A stretch of DNA of 64,000 bases, taken from NCBI RefSeq assembly GCF_018717645.1, contig NZ_JAFLHG010000001.1, positions 62,001 through 126,000 of the forward strand, given 5' to 3'. Shown piece after piece: positions 18,590 through 27,396 of the stretch. Numbering within the stretch: the stretch's first letter is position 1; each line of letters opens with the position of its first letter. Source of the DNA: Microbacterium flavum. Its GTDB lineage: Bacteria; Actinomycetota; Actinomycetes; Actinomycetales; Microbacteriaceae. Under the pieces are notes generated by a model. The model was not told the origin of the DNA. It saw only the letters and a list, made by a program, of their open reading frames with translations, and made no database searches. Position numbers and translations under genes: made by a program.

Positions 18590-20392
18590 TCAGCGCGCGA
18601 GTACGACCTCGACGAGCTGTCGCCCCGTCACCGCCGCGGTGAGCGCCTGGTCGAGCTCGGTGCGCGTCGTCGCGCGGACGTACGCCCACCCGTACGCGGA
18701 GGCGAGGTCGGCGAGCGACACCTCCTGCGGCGTGTACAGCACCCGCTCCATCGCCGCCGGGCCCGCGACGCCCGCGACCTCGAGGGAATCGAAAATCGTC
18801 CCGCCGCCGTCGTTGCCGACGATCACCTGGAGGCGCGGGGCGGGCTCCGCGGCGGGGAGGAGCAGCGCCCCCACGTCGTGCAGCAGGGCGAGGTCGCCGA
18901 TCAGAAGCCGGGTGATCCCGGGCGCGCCCTGCGCCTGGCTCGTGAGCGCGACGCCCGTCGCCGTCGCGATCGTGCCGTCGATGCCCGCGAGGCCCCGGTT
19001 CGCGTGGACCGGGATCTTCTTTCCCCCGAGCAGCTCGTCCGCCACCCGCACCAGCCGCGATGAGGCGAACACGAGGCGGTCGTGCGGCCAGCTGGCCCGC
19101 CAGACCGCGTCGACGAGCGCCGCGCGATCGATCGGCGCACGGACCGTCTCGAGCTCCGCGGCGAGCGCCCCGAGCCGCTCGCGTGGGACGGCCGACGCGA
19201 GGGCGGCGGCGTCGGGAGCGGCGGGCGACAGATCCACCGCGGCCGCGCGCGAAGCGCGCATCCAGGCGCCGAACCAGGCCCGGTCGAAGTCGCCGATCGC
19301 GGCGATCACCGCGTCGACGGCGACCGTCGCGCCGTTGAGGTTCAGCGGCTCTCCGGGGCCCCGCACCGCGAGCACCTCGACGTCGTCGCGAGAGAGGAGC
19401 GCCGTCACCTCGCGGCTGAGGGTCGGATGCCCGAAGACCACGGCGCGCTCGATCCGCCCGCCGAGCTCGGCATCGCGCAGGTGCGCCCGGTACCCGTGCA
19501 CGAGGTTGCGGCCGTATCTCGAGCCCGAGACGATCTCGGCGATGAGCGGCCATCCGCCGGCGTGGGCGAGCGCCTCGGCGGCGGGCCCGGCATCCGCCCC
19601 CGCGACGACGACCGTGCGCGGGCCGCGCTCGAGGACGTGCGGGTCGACCTCGGGGTCGGCGGGGTGGTTGGCCTCGCCGATGCCTCCGCCGCCCTGGTAC
19701 AGCGCGCCCGAGGGGTCCGGCGCGGCGATCTCCTCGACGGGCACGTCGTCGGGGCCCGGCGGCAGGGGCTCGAGGTCCACGGCCGCGATGCCGAGCCAAT
19801 CCGGCAGTGCGCCGGCGAGCGGCTCCCGGAAGGGCAGATTCAGGTGCACCGGTCCTGGCTGACGCGTGCCGGCGCCGAGGGCTGCGGCGACAGCATCCTC
19901 GGCCATCCGGCGCAGCATCGCGGACTGCTCCCCCGCACCGTCCTCGTCGACCTCCTCCGGAACCGGAAGGTCGGCCTCGAGCCGCACGCAGGGCGCGAAG
20001 AGCCCCGGCTGACGGGTCGTCTGGTTCGCCCCCACGCCGCGCAGCTCGGGCGGTCGGTCGGCGGTCAGCAGAAGCATGGGCACGCCGGCGTGGTGCGCCT
20101 CGAGCGCGGCGGGGAGCAGGTTCGCGACGGCGGTGCCCGACGTGCAGATGACGGCCGCAGGCATCCCGCTCTCGCGTCCGATGCCGAGCGCGGTGAACCC
20201 CGCGACGCGCTCGTCGACGCGGACGTGCACGGATGCCGCGCCGCGCGCCTCGAGCTCTGCGGCGACGAGGGCGAGCGCCTGCGAGCGCGAGCCGGGGCTC
20301 AGCACGATGTGGCGGACGCCGAGCTCGATCAACCGCCCGAGGAGGGCGGCTGCGGCATCCGTCGCCGGAGCCGGGAGGTCGGCGTGCGTCAT
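18590..20392 (-). CDS. menD: SEPHCHC synthase (2-succinyl-5-enolpyruvyl-6-hydroxy-3-cyclohexene-1-carboxylate synthase)
   Basis: A 600-residue thiamine-diphosphate enzyme that adds the succinyl semialdehyde unit from 2-oxoglutarate to isochorismate. Family features are the N-terminal VLSPGSRSQAL, the ThDP glutamate region VDERVAGFTALGIGRESG, LTADRPPELRGVGANQT, and a C-terminal metal/ThDP segment IVGNDGGGTIF. ATG at 20392 lies one base past the stop of the upstream PLDc_N gene, so the two are co-translated. Confidence 0.96.
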   Translation of the reverse strand: MTHADLPAPATDAAAALLGRLIELGVRHIVLSPGSRSQALALVAAELEARGAASVHVRVDERVAGFTALGIGRESGMPAAVICTSGTAVANLLPAALEAHHAGVPMLLLTADRPPELRGVGANQTTRQPGLFAPCVRLEADLPVPEEVDEDGAGEQSAMLRRMAEDAVAAALGAGTRQPGPVHLNLPFREPLAGALPDWLGIAAVDLEPLPPGPDDVPVEEIAAPDPSGALYQGGGGIGEANHPADPEVDPHVLERGPRTVVVAGADAGPAAEALAHAGGWPLIAEIVSGSRYGRNLVHGYRAHLRDAELGGRIERAVVFGHPTLSREVTALLSRDDVEVLAVRGPGEPLNLNGATVAVDAVIAAIGDFDRAWFGAWMRASRAAAVDLSPAAPDAAALASAVPRERLGALAAELETVRAPIDRAALVDAVWRASWPHDRLVFASSRLVRVADELLGGKKIPVHANRGLAGIDGTIATATGVALTSQAQGAPGITRLLIGDLALLHDVGALLLPAAEPAPRLQVIVGNDGGGTIFDSLEVAGVAGPAAMERVLYTPQEVSLADLASAYGWAYVRATTRTELDQALTAAVTGRQLVEVVLAR

Positions 20393-20393
20393 G

Positions 20394-20879
20394 TCAGCCG
20401 CGCGGGTCGACGTCGTCGTCCGGACGGACGGCGCCGGGGCGAGGAGCGTCGGGGGTCGCGTCGGGGGTCGTCGCACCCGGTCGGGTGCCGTCGAGGCCGG
20501 AGCCTCCGGGGCGGGGATCCTCGGGACGGGGCGTGATCGGGCCGTCGGGGTCGAGGCCGGCGAGGTCCTCGAGATCGAGGGCGGCGAGCTCCGCCTCGAG
20601 CCGGCGGATGCGCTCATCCTGGTCGCTGATCGAGCCGATCGTCCCGAGGAAGTTCGGGTCGTCGTCGGGCGCCTTCGGGGCGGCCACGGGACGGACGCGG
20701 CCTCGGCCGACGATGAACCACAGGATCCCGCCGACGATGGGCAGAAGCACCACGATGAGGAGCCACACGGGCTTGCTCACCCCGCGATGACGCGTCGGCT
20801 GCAGGAGCGCGCAGTCGACGATGCTGTAGACCCAGAACGCGATCAGCAGCAGCACCGCCGGAAGGAGTATGCGCACCAC
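20394..20879 (-). CDS. PLD-nuclease N-terminal (PLDc_N) membrane protein
   Basis: A 161-residue protein with two N-terminal membrane helices (about 4-22 and 40-58) matching the PLDc_N module: FWVYSIVDC, then KPVWLLIVVLLPIVGGILWFIVGR. The remainder is an acidic, proline-rich cytoplasmic tail. No phospholipase HKD motif is present, which is usual for stand-alone proteins of this type. It is transcribed directly ahead of menD. Confidence 0.85.
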   Translation of the reverse strand: MVRILLPAVLLLIAFWVYSIVDCALLQPTRHRGVSKPVWLLIVVLLPIVGGILWFIVGRGRVRPVAAPKAPDDDPNFLGTIGSISDQDERIRRLEAELAALDLEDLAGLDPDGPITPRPEDPRPGGSGLDGTRPGATTPDATPDAPRPGAVRPDDDVDPRG

Positions 20880-20955
20880 GGTCCCATCCTAAGCGGCGCG
20901 CCCATGCCCGCGGCCGCCGCAGGCATCGGCGACGCACCCGCGTAAGCTTGAGCCC

Positions 20956-21231
20956 ATGCGCGTACGCTCGGCCCTCGTCTACACCGTGCTCCGCCTGGCC
21001 GCGTTCCTCGTGCCGTTCGGGCTCATGATGCTCTCGCCTCTCCTGCGCGAGTACTACTGGCTGTCGGCGATCTTCGCCGCCCTCATCGGCCTCAGCCTGT
21101 CGACGCTGTTCCTCCGCCGCCCCCTCGACGACCTGAGCGCGGACCTGGCATCCCGCCGTCGTCGCACGGTCACCGACGAGGACGTCGAGGATGCCGCGAC
21201 CGAGTCGGCGGGCGAGTCCGCCGACCGCTGA
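20956..21231 (+). CDS. DUF4229 small membrane protein
   Basis: A 91-residue protein with two hydrophobic helices and the DUF4229 pattern VYTVLRLAAFLVPFG, then LSAIFAALIGLSLSTLFL, followed by a charged tail. The family is found in actinobacteria and has no known function. It is divergent from the PLDc_N-menD pair. The 209 bases after it contain only a short gccgggtct duplication. Confidence 0.8.
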   Translation: MRVRSALVYTVLRLAAFLVPFGLMMLSPLLREYYWLSAIFAALIGLSLSTLFLRRPLDDLSADLASRRRRTVTDEDVEDAATESAGESADR

Positions 21232-21440
21232 GGCCCATCCGCCGCCGGGTCTGCCGGGTCTGCCGGCGTCGAGCGGCCGCACTCCGAGGCGTGAGGGGCT
21301 CGAGCTGTACCTGATGCAGGAGCTCCACCGGGACGCCGCCCGCCGAGGCCCGGAAATCCGCGGCTCGAGCGGCGCCGATGCTGCAGTCGTCCTGCGAACG
21401 GTACAGCGCGGTCGCCGCAGCCGCGGCACGTCCCGAACCG

Positions 21441-22418
21441 TCAGGCCACGAACGCCCAGCAGAGCAGGCCCGCGAGGGCGAGCGAGGTGAGCGAGGTGAG
21501 GCTCAGGGCGACGACCAGTTCGCGCGGCGCGCGGTAGGTCCAGACGATGAGGATCGCACACGCCCCGGGGATCAGCGCGAGAAGCGCGATCCACGCGAGC
21601 GGGTAGAACAGGGCGAGGAAGGCGACGATCGCGAAGGCGCCGACGACGAAGACCGTGAAGACGATCTGCGTCGCGCGCTTTCCGATCCGCACCGTGAGCG
21701 TCCGCTTGCCGGCGAGGCGGTCCTGGTCGATGTCGCGGAGGTTGTTGGCGAGAAGCACGGCGCAGGCCAGGAGCCCCGTCGCGACGCCGCCGAACCACGC
21801 CTCCTGAGGCACCGAGCCCGCCTGCACGAACGTGGTGCCGACCGTCGCGACAAGGCCGAAGAAGACGAACACGAACAGCTCGCCGAGCCCGGCGTACCCG
21901 TACGGGTGCTTCCCGCCGGTGTAGAACCAGGCGGCGACGAGGCAGGCGGCGCCGACCAGGAGCATCCACCAGTGCCCCGTCCGGATCACGATCGCGAGGC
22001 CCGCGACGGCGGCGATGCCGAAGAACGCCAGCGCGACCAGGAGCACGGCCCGCGGCGACGCCTTGCGGCTCGCGGTGAGCCGGGCGGGACCCACGCGGTG
22101 GTCGTCCGTCCCGCGGATGCCGTCGCTGTAGTCGTTCGCGTAGTTGACGCCGATCTGGATCGAGACGGCGAGCACGAGGCAGCACAGCGCGATGACCCAG
22201 TGGAACTCGGTCCTCTCGGTGAGCGCCGCGCCGGTTCCGACGATGACCGGTGCCACTGCCAGCGGAAGCGTCCGAAGTCGCGCGGCGGACACCCAGTCGC
22301 CGAACCGAGCCGGTTCGACGTGCGCGGGGTCGCGCGAGACGTGCGCGCGCTGCGGGCCTCCCCGCGACCCCCGCGACGGGGAGTTGGGGCGCTTCTTCTT
22401 CCGGGTGCTGCCAGCCAC
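21441..22418 (-). CDS. menA: 1,4-dihydroxy-2-naphthoate polyprenyltransferase
   Basis: A 325-residue integral membrane prenyltransferase (UbiA superfamily) that attaches the polyprenyl chain to dihydroxynaphthoate. About eight or nine helices follow a basic N-terminus of roughly 40 residues. The first aspartate-rich motif is NYANDYSDGIRGTD, and the second is NNLRDIDQDRLAGKRTL. Both are needed for Mg-diphosphate binding. It sits just downstream of menE on the same strand. Confidence 0.95.
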   Translation of the reverse strand: MAGSTRKKKRPNSPSRGSRGGPQRAHVSRDPAHVEPARFGDWVSAARLRTLPLAVAPVIVGTGAALTERTEFHWVIALCCLVLAVSIQIGVNYANDYSDGIRGTDDHRVGPARLTASRKASPRAVLLVALAFFGIAAVAGLAIVIRTGHWWMLLVGAACLVAAWFYTGGKHPYGYAGLGELFVFVFFGLVATVGTTFVQAGSVPQEAWFGGVATGLLACAVLLANNLRDIDQDRLAGKRTLTVRIGKRATQIVFTVFVVGAFAIVAFLALFYPLAWIALLALIPGACAILIVWTYRAPRELVVALSLTSLTSLALAGLLCWAFVA

Positions 22419-22474
22419 GCAGCGATCCTATGCCGTGGCCGGTACGCGCCCGGTGCACGGGGGCGGCGCCGGCG

Positions 22475-23632
22475 TCATCTCTCGGCGAGGGAACGGAGCG
22501 CGGCGCGGTCGGGTTTTCCGCTGGCCAGCTGAGGGATCTCCGCGACCACGCGCACCGCGCGCGGGCGAGCCGGCGCGCCGAGTTCGGCCCCCACCGCGGC
22601 GCGCACCACGTCGAGCGCTGTGCCCGCGCGGGCCGCCGGAGAGGCCGACACGACGACGGATGCCTGCCCCCACCTCTCGTCCGGGACCGCCACGACGACG
22701 GCGTCCGCGAAGCCCGGCACCTGCCGCACGACCCGCTCGACGCGGTCGAGCGAGATGTTCACCCCACCGGAGACGATGACGTTGTCGACACGGCCGGTGA
22801 CGCGCAGCCGGCCGCTCTCCACCAGGCCCAGGTCGCCCGTCCGATACCAGCGGGTCCCGTCCGCCGCTGTCGCGAAGGCCCGCGCGGTGAGATCGGGATC
22901 GCCGAGGTAGCCGTCGGCGAGCATCGGCCCCGACAGCTGCACCTCGCCGGCCTCGATCCGCACGCTGACGCCCCGGAGCGGCACGCCGTCGTACACGCAT
23001 CCGCCGGAGGTCTCACTCGATCCGTAGGTCCGGACGATCCGCGCGCCCGCCGCATCCGCCCGCGCGGCGAGAGCCGGCGGCAGCGCCTGCCCCCCGACCA
23101 GGATCGCGGTGAAGGAGCGCAGCGCCCGGCCCGCCTCGGCGCTGCCCGCCTCGACGGCGTCGAGTACGGTCTGCAGCTGGGCGGGGACGAGCGAGGTGTA
23201 GGTCGGCACGCGCACGCCGCCCTCGCTGGAGGCCATCCCCGCCGCCGCGGCGGTGAAGGCGTGCGCCGAGAAGGCGCCGGCGAGGATCGCCGGCTCCCGC
23301 CCCGCGACGAGGGCGCGCACGAGCACCTGGATGCCGGCGATGTAGCCGGGCGGGAGGGCGAGCAGCCACGCTCCCTCGCCGACCCGATCGGCGGTCGAAA
23401 GCGCGCTCGACGTGAGTGCCGACCGGCTCAGCACGACGGATTTCGGATGCCCCGTCGACCCCGACGTCGTGACGACGACGGCCGTCCCGGCGGGGACCTC
23501 GGTCGGCAGCGCGGCCGACGAACCACCGGACGCCGCACCGCACGCGATCGCGGGCCCGGCGCCCAGCACCGCACCGCGGAGCCCCCGCAGGACGGCGCGG
23601 GCATCGGAGGCATCCACCCGTTCGAGTCTCAC
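22475..23632 (-). CDS. menE: o-Succinylbenzoate--CoA ligase
   Basis: An adenylate-forming ligase of about 385 residues, shorter than typical acyl-CoA synthetases, as usual for actinobacterial MenE. It has VVTTSGSTGHPKSVV, YGSSETSGGC, WYRTGDLGLVESGRLRVTGRVD and the C-terminal lysine region LASGKPDR. The role is given by position between menB and menA. GTG at 23632 is the likely start, 17 bases past the menB stop on the same strand; its ribosome site is weak. Confidence 0.93.
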   Translation of the reverse strand: MRLERVDASDARAVLRGLRGAVLGAGPAIACGAASGGSSAALPTEVPAGTAVVVTTSGSTGHPKSVVLSRSALTSSALSTADRVGEGAWLLALPPGYIAGIQVLVRALVAGREPAILAGAFSAHAFTAAAAGMASSEGGVRVPTYTSLVPAQLQTVLDAVEAGSAEAGRALRSFTAILVGGQALPPALAARADAAGARIVRTYGSSETSGGCVYDGVPLRGVSVRIEAGEVQLSGPMLADGYLGDPDLTARAFATAADGTRWYRTGDLGLVESGRLRVTGRVDNVIVSGGVNISLDRVERVVRQVPGFADAVVVAVPDERWGQASVVVSASPAARAGTALDVVRAAVGAELGAPARPRAVRVVAEIPQLASGKPDRAALRSLAER

Positions 23633-23648
23633 GGCCGTGCCCGACGGC

Positions 23649-24569
23649 TCAGTAGTGGTACGGGTACGGCGACCAGTCCGGGTCGCGCTTCTGGAGGAAC
23701 GCGTCACGGCCCTCGACGGCCTCGTCGGTGCCGTACGCGAGTCGCGTGGCCTCGCCCGCGAACACCTGCTGGCCGACCATGCCGTCGTCGATCGCGTTGA
23801 ACGCGAACTTCAGCATGCGGATCGCGGTCGGCGACTTGCCGAGGATCGTCTTCGCCATCGCGAGCGCCTCGCGCTCGAGCTCGGCGTGCGGGACGACCCG
23901 GTTGACCGCGCCCATCTCGTATGCGCGCTGCGCCGAGTACTCCTCGGCGAGGAAGAACACCTCGCGTGCCACCTTCTGGCCCACCTGGCGGGCCATGTAC
24001 GCCGAGCCGTAGCCGGCGTCGAACGAGCCGACGTCGGCATCGGTCTGCTTGAACTTCCCGTGCTCGGCGGATGCCACCGACAGGTCGCACACGATGTGCA
24101 GCGAATGGCCGCCGCCGGCCGCCCAGCCGGGGATCACCGCGATGACGACCTTCGGCATGAAGCGGATGAGTCGCTGCACCTCGAGGATGTGGAGGCGACC
24201 CGCACGGGCGGAGTCGGGAGCGGTCGCGTCATCGGACGCGTACGTGTACCCGTCCCGCCCGCGGATGCGCTGGTCCCCGCCGGAGCAGAACGCCCATCCG
24301 CCGTCCTTGGGGCTCGGCCCGTTGCCGGTGAGGAGCACCACGCCGATCTCGGGGTCCTGCCGTGCGATGTCGAGGGCACGGTAGAGCTCGTCCACCGTGT
24401 GCGGGCGGAACGCGTTGCGCACCTCGGGACGGTCGAACGCGATGCGCGCGACGCGGCCGCAGATCGACACATGGGCGGTGATGTCGGTGTAGGCATCCGC
24501 GCCCGGGGCATCCACCCACACGTCCGGGTCGAACAGGTCGGAGACGAAGGGGGGCGCGGTGTCGGTCAC
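23649..24569 (-). CDS. menB: 1,4-dihydroxy-2-naphthoyl-CoA synthase
   Basis: A 306-residue crotonase-fold enzyme that closes the second ring from o-succinylbenzoyl-CoA. Family markers are VRNAFRPHTVDELYRAL, the oxyanion-hole segments FCSGGDQRIRG and VIPGWAAGGGHSLHIVCDLS, DADVGSFDAGYGSAYMARQ, and a C-terminal RDPDWSPYPY. Those identify MenB rather than a general enoyl-CoA hydratase. menE follows in the same direction. Confidence 0.97.
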   Translation of the reverse strand: MTDTAPPFVSDLFDPDVWVDAPGADAYTDITAHVSICGRVARIAFDRPEVRNAFRPHTVDELYRALDIARQDPEIGVVLLTGNGPSPKDGGWAFCSGGDQRIRGRDGYTYASDDATAPDSARAGRLHILEVQRLIRFMPKVVIAVIPGWAAGGGHSLHIVCDLSVASAEHGKFKQTDADVGSFDAGYGSAYMARQVGQKVAREVFFLAEEYSAQRAYEMGAVNRVVPHAELEREALAMAKTILGKSPTAIRMLKFAFNAIDDGMVGQQVFAGEATRLAYGTDEAVEGRDAFLQKRDPDWSPYPYHY

Positions 24570-24782
24570 CCGCCCAGCCTACGCGCGCGTTCGCGGCGAC
24601 CACTCTGCCGCCTCCCGCCGCGCGGCGCCGATCGCGTGGGCCGTGGTGCGAACGGAGAAGGACCCGATTCGCACGCGGGAGGACCGCCGGTCCCCTCCCG
24701 CCGGTCTCGTCCCGCCGGTCTCGCGCCGAGGGTCTTACGAGCGCACCGCCCCCGCCCCCATGGGCCTCGCTAGTGTCTGAGG

Positions 24783-25094
24783 ATGATCCTCGAGCATGCG
24801 ATCCTCCCCGTCCGCCCGGGCCGGGAGTCGGACTTCGAGGCGGCGATGCACCGCGCGCGGCCGCTGATCGCCGCGCAGCCCGGGTTCGTCTCCCTCTCGG
24901 TGCAGCGGAGCCTGGAGACGCCGAACGAGTACCTGCTGCTCGTCGAGTGGGACTCCCTCGAGGCCCACACCCAGGGTTTCCGGACCTCGCCCGAGTACGC
25001 CCGGTGGCGCGAGCTGCTGCATGAGTTCTACGACCCGTTCCCCCGGGTCGAGCACTTCGTCGAGATCTCGAGCGGCACGCCGGCCCTGCCGTGA
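24783..25094 (+). CDS. Antibiotic biosynthesis monooxygenase (ABM) domain protein
   Basis: A 103-residue ferredoxin-like alpha/beta-barrel protein. ILEHAILPVRPGRESDFEAAMHRA and EYLLLVEWDSLEAHTQGF are the conserved ABM core. Family members are small cofactor-free oxygenases or stress-related proteins; no substrate is evident. Its stop overlaps the GTG start of the following VOC gene as GTGA, so the two were designed for coupled translation. The 213 bases upstream hold only two copies of cccgccggtctcg. Confidence 0.8.
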   Translation: MILEHAILPVRPGRESDFEAAMHRARPLIAAQPGFVSLSVQRSLETPNEYLLLVEWDSLEAHTQGFRTSPEYARWRELLHEFYDPFPRVEHFVEISSGTPALP

Positions 25095-25470
25095 TCGTCG
25101 TCGGCTCGATCGTCATCCGCGTCACCGACCTTGCGCGGCAGATGGACTTCTGGACGCGCGCCCTGGACTACGTCCCCCGCGACGCCCCCGGCGAGGACTT
25201 CGTGGTGCTGCGCCCGCGCACCGGGCCCGGGCCGGGCATCTCGCTGGATGTCGTCCCCTCGCCGCGGATACTCCCCCGCGGATCCACCTCGACCTGTACG
25301 CGGAGGACCAGGATGCCGAGGTCGCGCGCCTCATCGGCCTCGGCGCCGCCCGCGTCCACTGGGACCGGCAGCCGCCGGGCAGCGACTACGTGATCATGGA
25401 GGACCCTGAGGGGAATCGCTTCTGCGTGGTCGCCGCTCCTGGCTGGGCGGGATGGGCCGCGCACCGCTGA
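25091..25470 (+). pseudogene. VOC (glyoxalase/bleomycin resistance) family gene, frameshifted
   Basis: The first 59 codons (VIVVGSIVIRVTDLARQMDFW and on) read as a VOC domain. After about 25267 the matching remainder continues in another frame: PPRIHLDLYAEDQDAEV, then YVIMEDPEGNRFCVV. Adding one G in the run at 25266-25267 restores PRDTPPRIH and a continuous 126-residue protein, so a single-base deletion is the simplest cause. This is either a true pseudogene or a sequencing error. The intact form would be a small metal-dependent VOC protein coupled to the ABM gene. Confidence 0.8.
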
Positions 25471-25555
25471 CGGTCGGGCCCCGCCGGCCTCGCCGCCGTG
25501 GGACAATGGAGCACGGCGACCTCCACCCGAATGGATGCCGCCGGGAAGGCGCACC

Positions 25556-25948
25556 ATGAAGATCCGGAACTCCTCCGACTGGCGTGACGCCCTCCCCTTC
25601 GAGCTTCCCGTCGCTGCGGCCGAGGCCGTGCCGGGCGAGCCGACCCGCTGCGCGGGCTGCGGCATCGACAGCGAGCCCTGGCCGCGCGAGGCGCTGTGGG
25701 TGGTCAAGCACCGGCATCCGACGAACCCCGCCGGATTCGTCCGCTACTACTGCGCCGACCACAAGCCGGTCGCCAAGCTCGCGCCGCCGGTGTCGTCCCC
25801 CGAACGCGCCCGCCGCTCGGCGCCCTCCGCTCCGCGCAGGCTCGCCGCCCCGACCGTTCCCGAGCGAGCCGTCGTGCTGTGCCCGGACTGCTTCGTGCAG
25901 GTGCCGGCGACCGGCGTCTGCGGGATGTGCGGCCAGCAGGTCGCCTGA
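25556..25948 (+). CDS. Small double zinc-ribbon protein of unknown function
   Basis: A 130-residue soluble protein with two cysteine pairs likely to bind zinc: CAGC with a downstream YYCADH at about 27-67, and CPDC with CGMC near the C-terminus. A proline/alanine-rich linker separates them. ATG at 25556 is preceded by GGGAAGG. I recognise the type as conserved in Microbacteriaceae relatives but know no function; DNA, RNA or protein binding are all possible. It is not clearly in an operon. Confidence 0.75.
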   Translation: MKIRNSSDWRDALPFELPVAAAEAVPGEPTRCAGCGIDSEPWPREALWVVKHRHPTNPAGFVRYYCADHKPVAKLAPPVSSPERARRSAPSAPRRLAAPTVPERAVVLCPDCFVQVPATGVCGMCGQQVA

Positions 25949-25972
25949 GCCGCGACCGCCGCCCCGCCCGCG

Positions 25973-26938
25973 TCAGCGTGCGCCCGCGCCCGCGGCGCGC
26001 CGCGCCTTGAGGAAGCCGTCCACCGCGTCCCACACGGCGACGCCGACGATCGTGAACCCCGTCAGGCCCGCGATGACCCGGGGCAGGTCCACACCCGCGC
26101 CCGAGGCGACCGCCAGATCGTAGAGGGCAGGGTTCACGAGAAGGCCCGCGCCGAGCATCCAGAGCAGGATGGATGCCGAGACCACCGCCAGCACCGCGTT
26201 CGCCACGGCGAGCCCCACCGTCCAGCGCCCCGCCCGGAAGGCGAGCGCCGTGAGCGCGAGCTCGGCGAGCATCATCGCGATGAGGACCACCACCCCTCCC
26301 GGCCCGAGCGCGGGGTTCAGGAACGAGGTCCACGCGCCTCCGGTGAAGACGAACCCGCGTGCGAGGTCCCAGACGATCGCCGCGGCCAGCAGCGCGATCC
26401 ACACCAGGCCGCCGATCAGGTCGGACGCCCGGGCGCCGGAGGCCCGCGGCTCCGGAAGCCGGTCGGGTGTCCACCGACCCGCGTCCGGCGCCGCGCCGCC
26501 CGTGCGCTCGATCACGGCGAACACGAGGGTCACCCAGAAGCAGGTGTGCACGATCACCGAGAGGACGACCGGGATGACCGCGCCGACCACTCCACCCGCC
26601 GTGGCGCCCGCGAGCATCTGCGCGAGCGCCACCCCCGCCGCTGCGCAGATCGGGACGATCCACAGCAGCAGCACGAGGAGCCGCTTCCAGACGAGGTAAT
26701 AGCGGGGGCCGATGAGCTGCAGCGGGCGGTCGGCGTACTCCGCCGCCAGCCGGTCGGGGTCGCCCAGCTCGGTGAGCACCTCGCGTTCCGCGGCATCCCC
26801 GGACTCACCGCCCTCCACTCGCGCGTCGAGCTGGTCGGCGATGGCGGCGTGCAGTTCGCGTGCGACGTCCGCCCGCTGGCGTTCGGGGATCGTGCGCACC
26901 ACGGCCTCGACGTAGCGGTCGGTCAAGGTGACGTCCAT
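25973..26938 (-). CDS. Permease-prefix membrane protein (PadR partner)
   Basis: A 321-residue protein with a soluble N-terminus of about 85 residues that matches the permease-prefix/HAAS-like module (RYVEAVVRTIPERQRADVARELHAAI, then LTELGDPDRLAAEYADRP), followed by about seven membrane helices. Such proteins are commonly encoded beside PadR regulators. The ATG at 26938 lies one base after the padR stop, so the pair is one transcription unit. The transport or sensing role is not established. Confidence 0.85.
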   Translation of the reverse strand: MDVTLTDRYVEAVVRTIPERQRADVARELHAAIADQLDARVEGGESGDAAEREVLTELGDPDRLAAEYADRPLQLIGPRYYLVWKRLLVLLLWIVPICAAAGVALAQMLAGATAGGVVGAVIPVVLSVIVHTCFWVTLVFAVIERTGGAAPDAGRWTPDRLPEPRASGARASDLIGGLVWIALLAAAIVWDLARGFVFTGGAWTSFLNPALGPGGVVVLIAMMLAELALTALAFRAGRWTVGLAVANAVLAVVSASILLWMLGAGLLVNPALYDLAVASGAGVDLPRVIAGLTGFTIVGVAVWDAVDGFLKARRAAGAGAR

Positions 26939-26939
26939 C

Positions 26940-27290
26940 TCAGTGCTCCTCGTCTGTCTCGGCCTGCGGGAGGCCCGCGATCGCGTCGGCGATCGCGGTG
27001 AAATCCTGCTCGAGCGCCCGCGCCAGCCGGCGCCCCTGCGCGGACGTGCGGTAGAACTTGCGCGGACGGGCCTCGTCGGTGTTCCACACGCTCGTCAGGT
27101 GCCCCTGCTTCTCCAGCCGGCGCAGCAGCGGGTAGAGCGTGTTCGTGTCGGTGTCGAAGCCGCGCGCCTGCAGCTGCTCGAGCAGGGCGTAGCCGTAGCC
27201 CGGCTCGATCAGCAGCCGCAGGCAGGCCAGCACGACCGTGCCGCGCCGCAGCTCCTGCAGGTGGGTGTCGAGCGCTTCGGTCTCCGTCAC
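26940..27290 (-). CDS. PadR family transcriptional regulator
   Basis: A winged-helix repressor of about 116 residues with the PadR core: LRRGTVVLACLRLLIEPGYGYALLEQLQARGF and TNTLYPLLRRLEKQGHL, then RKFYRTSAQGRR. GTG at 27290 lies about 7 bases after a good -10 box, suggesting a leaderless message; an in-frame GTG at 27314 would lie inside the promoter and is less likely. It is co-transcribed with the downstream permease-prefix protein, whose expression it probably controls together with its own. Confidence 0.88.
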   Translation of the reverse strand: MTETEALDTHLQELRRGTVVLACLRLLIEPGYGYALLEQLQARGFDTDTNTLYPLLRRLEKQGHLTSVWNTDEARPRKFYRTSAQGRRLARALEQDFTAIADAIAGLPQAETDEEH

Positions 27291-27297
27291 ATGACGC

Positions 27298-27327
27298 ACT
27301 TTACCGTGTGTCACACACTATCGTCAA
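27298..27327 (-). promoter_or_regulatory. padR promoter with operator-like palindrome in the spacer
   Basis: Minus strand: -35 TTGACG (27322-27327), an 18-base spacer, and -10 TAAAGT (27298-27303). The spacer contains the palindrome GTGTGTGACACAC, placed where a bound repressor would block RNA polymerase. The expected start of transcription is at or next to the GTG codon at 27290. Confidence 0.6.
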
Positions 27328-27396
27328 TCGCACTATCACGCCGCATCCCGTCTTCCCGCGCGCCCGCACGTCGAGAACGGTCGGCGCGCGGGCAGA

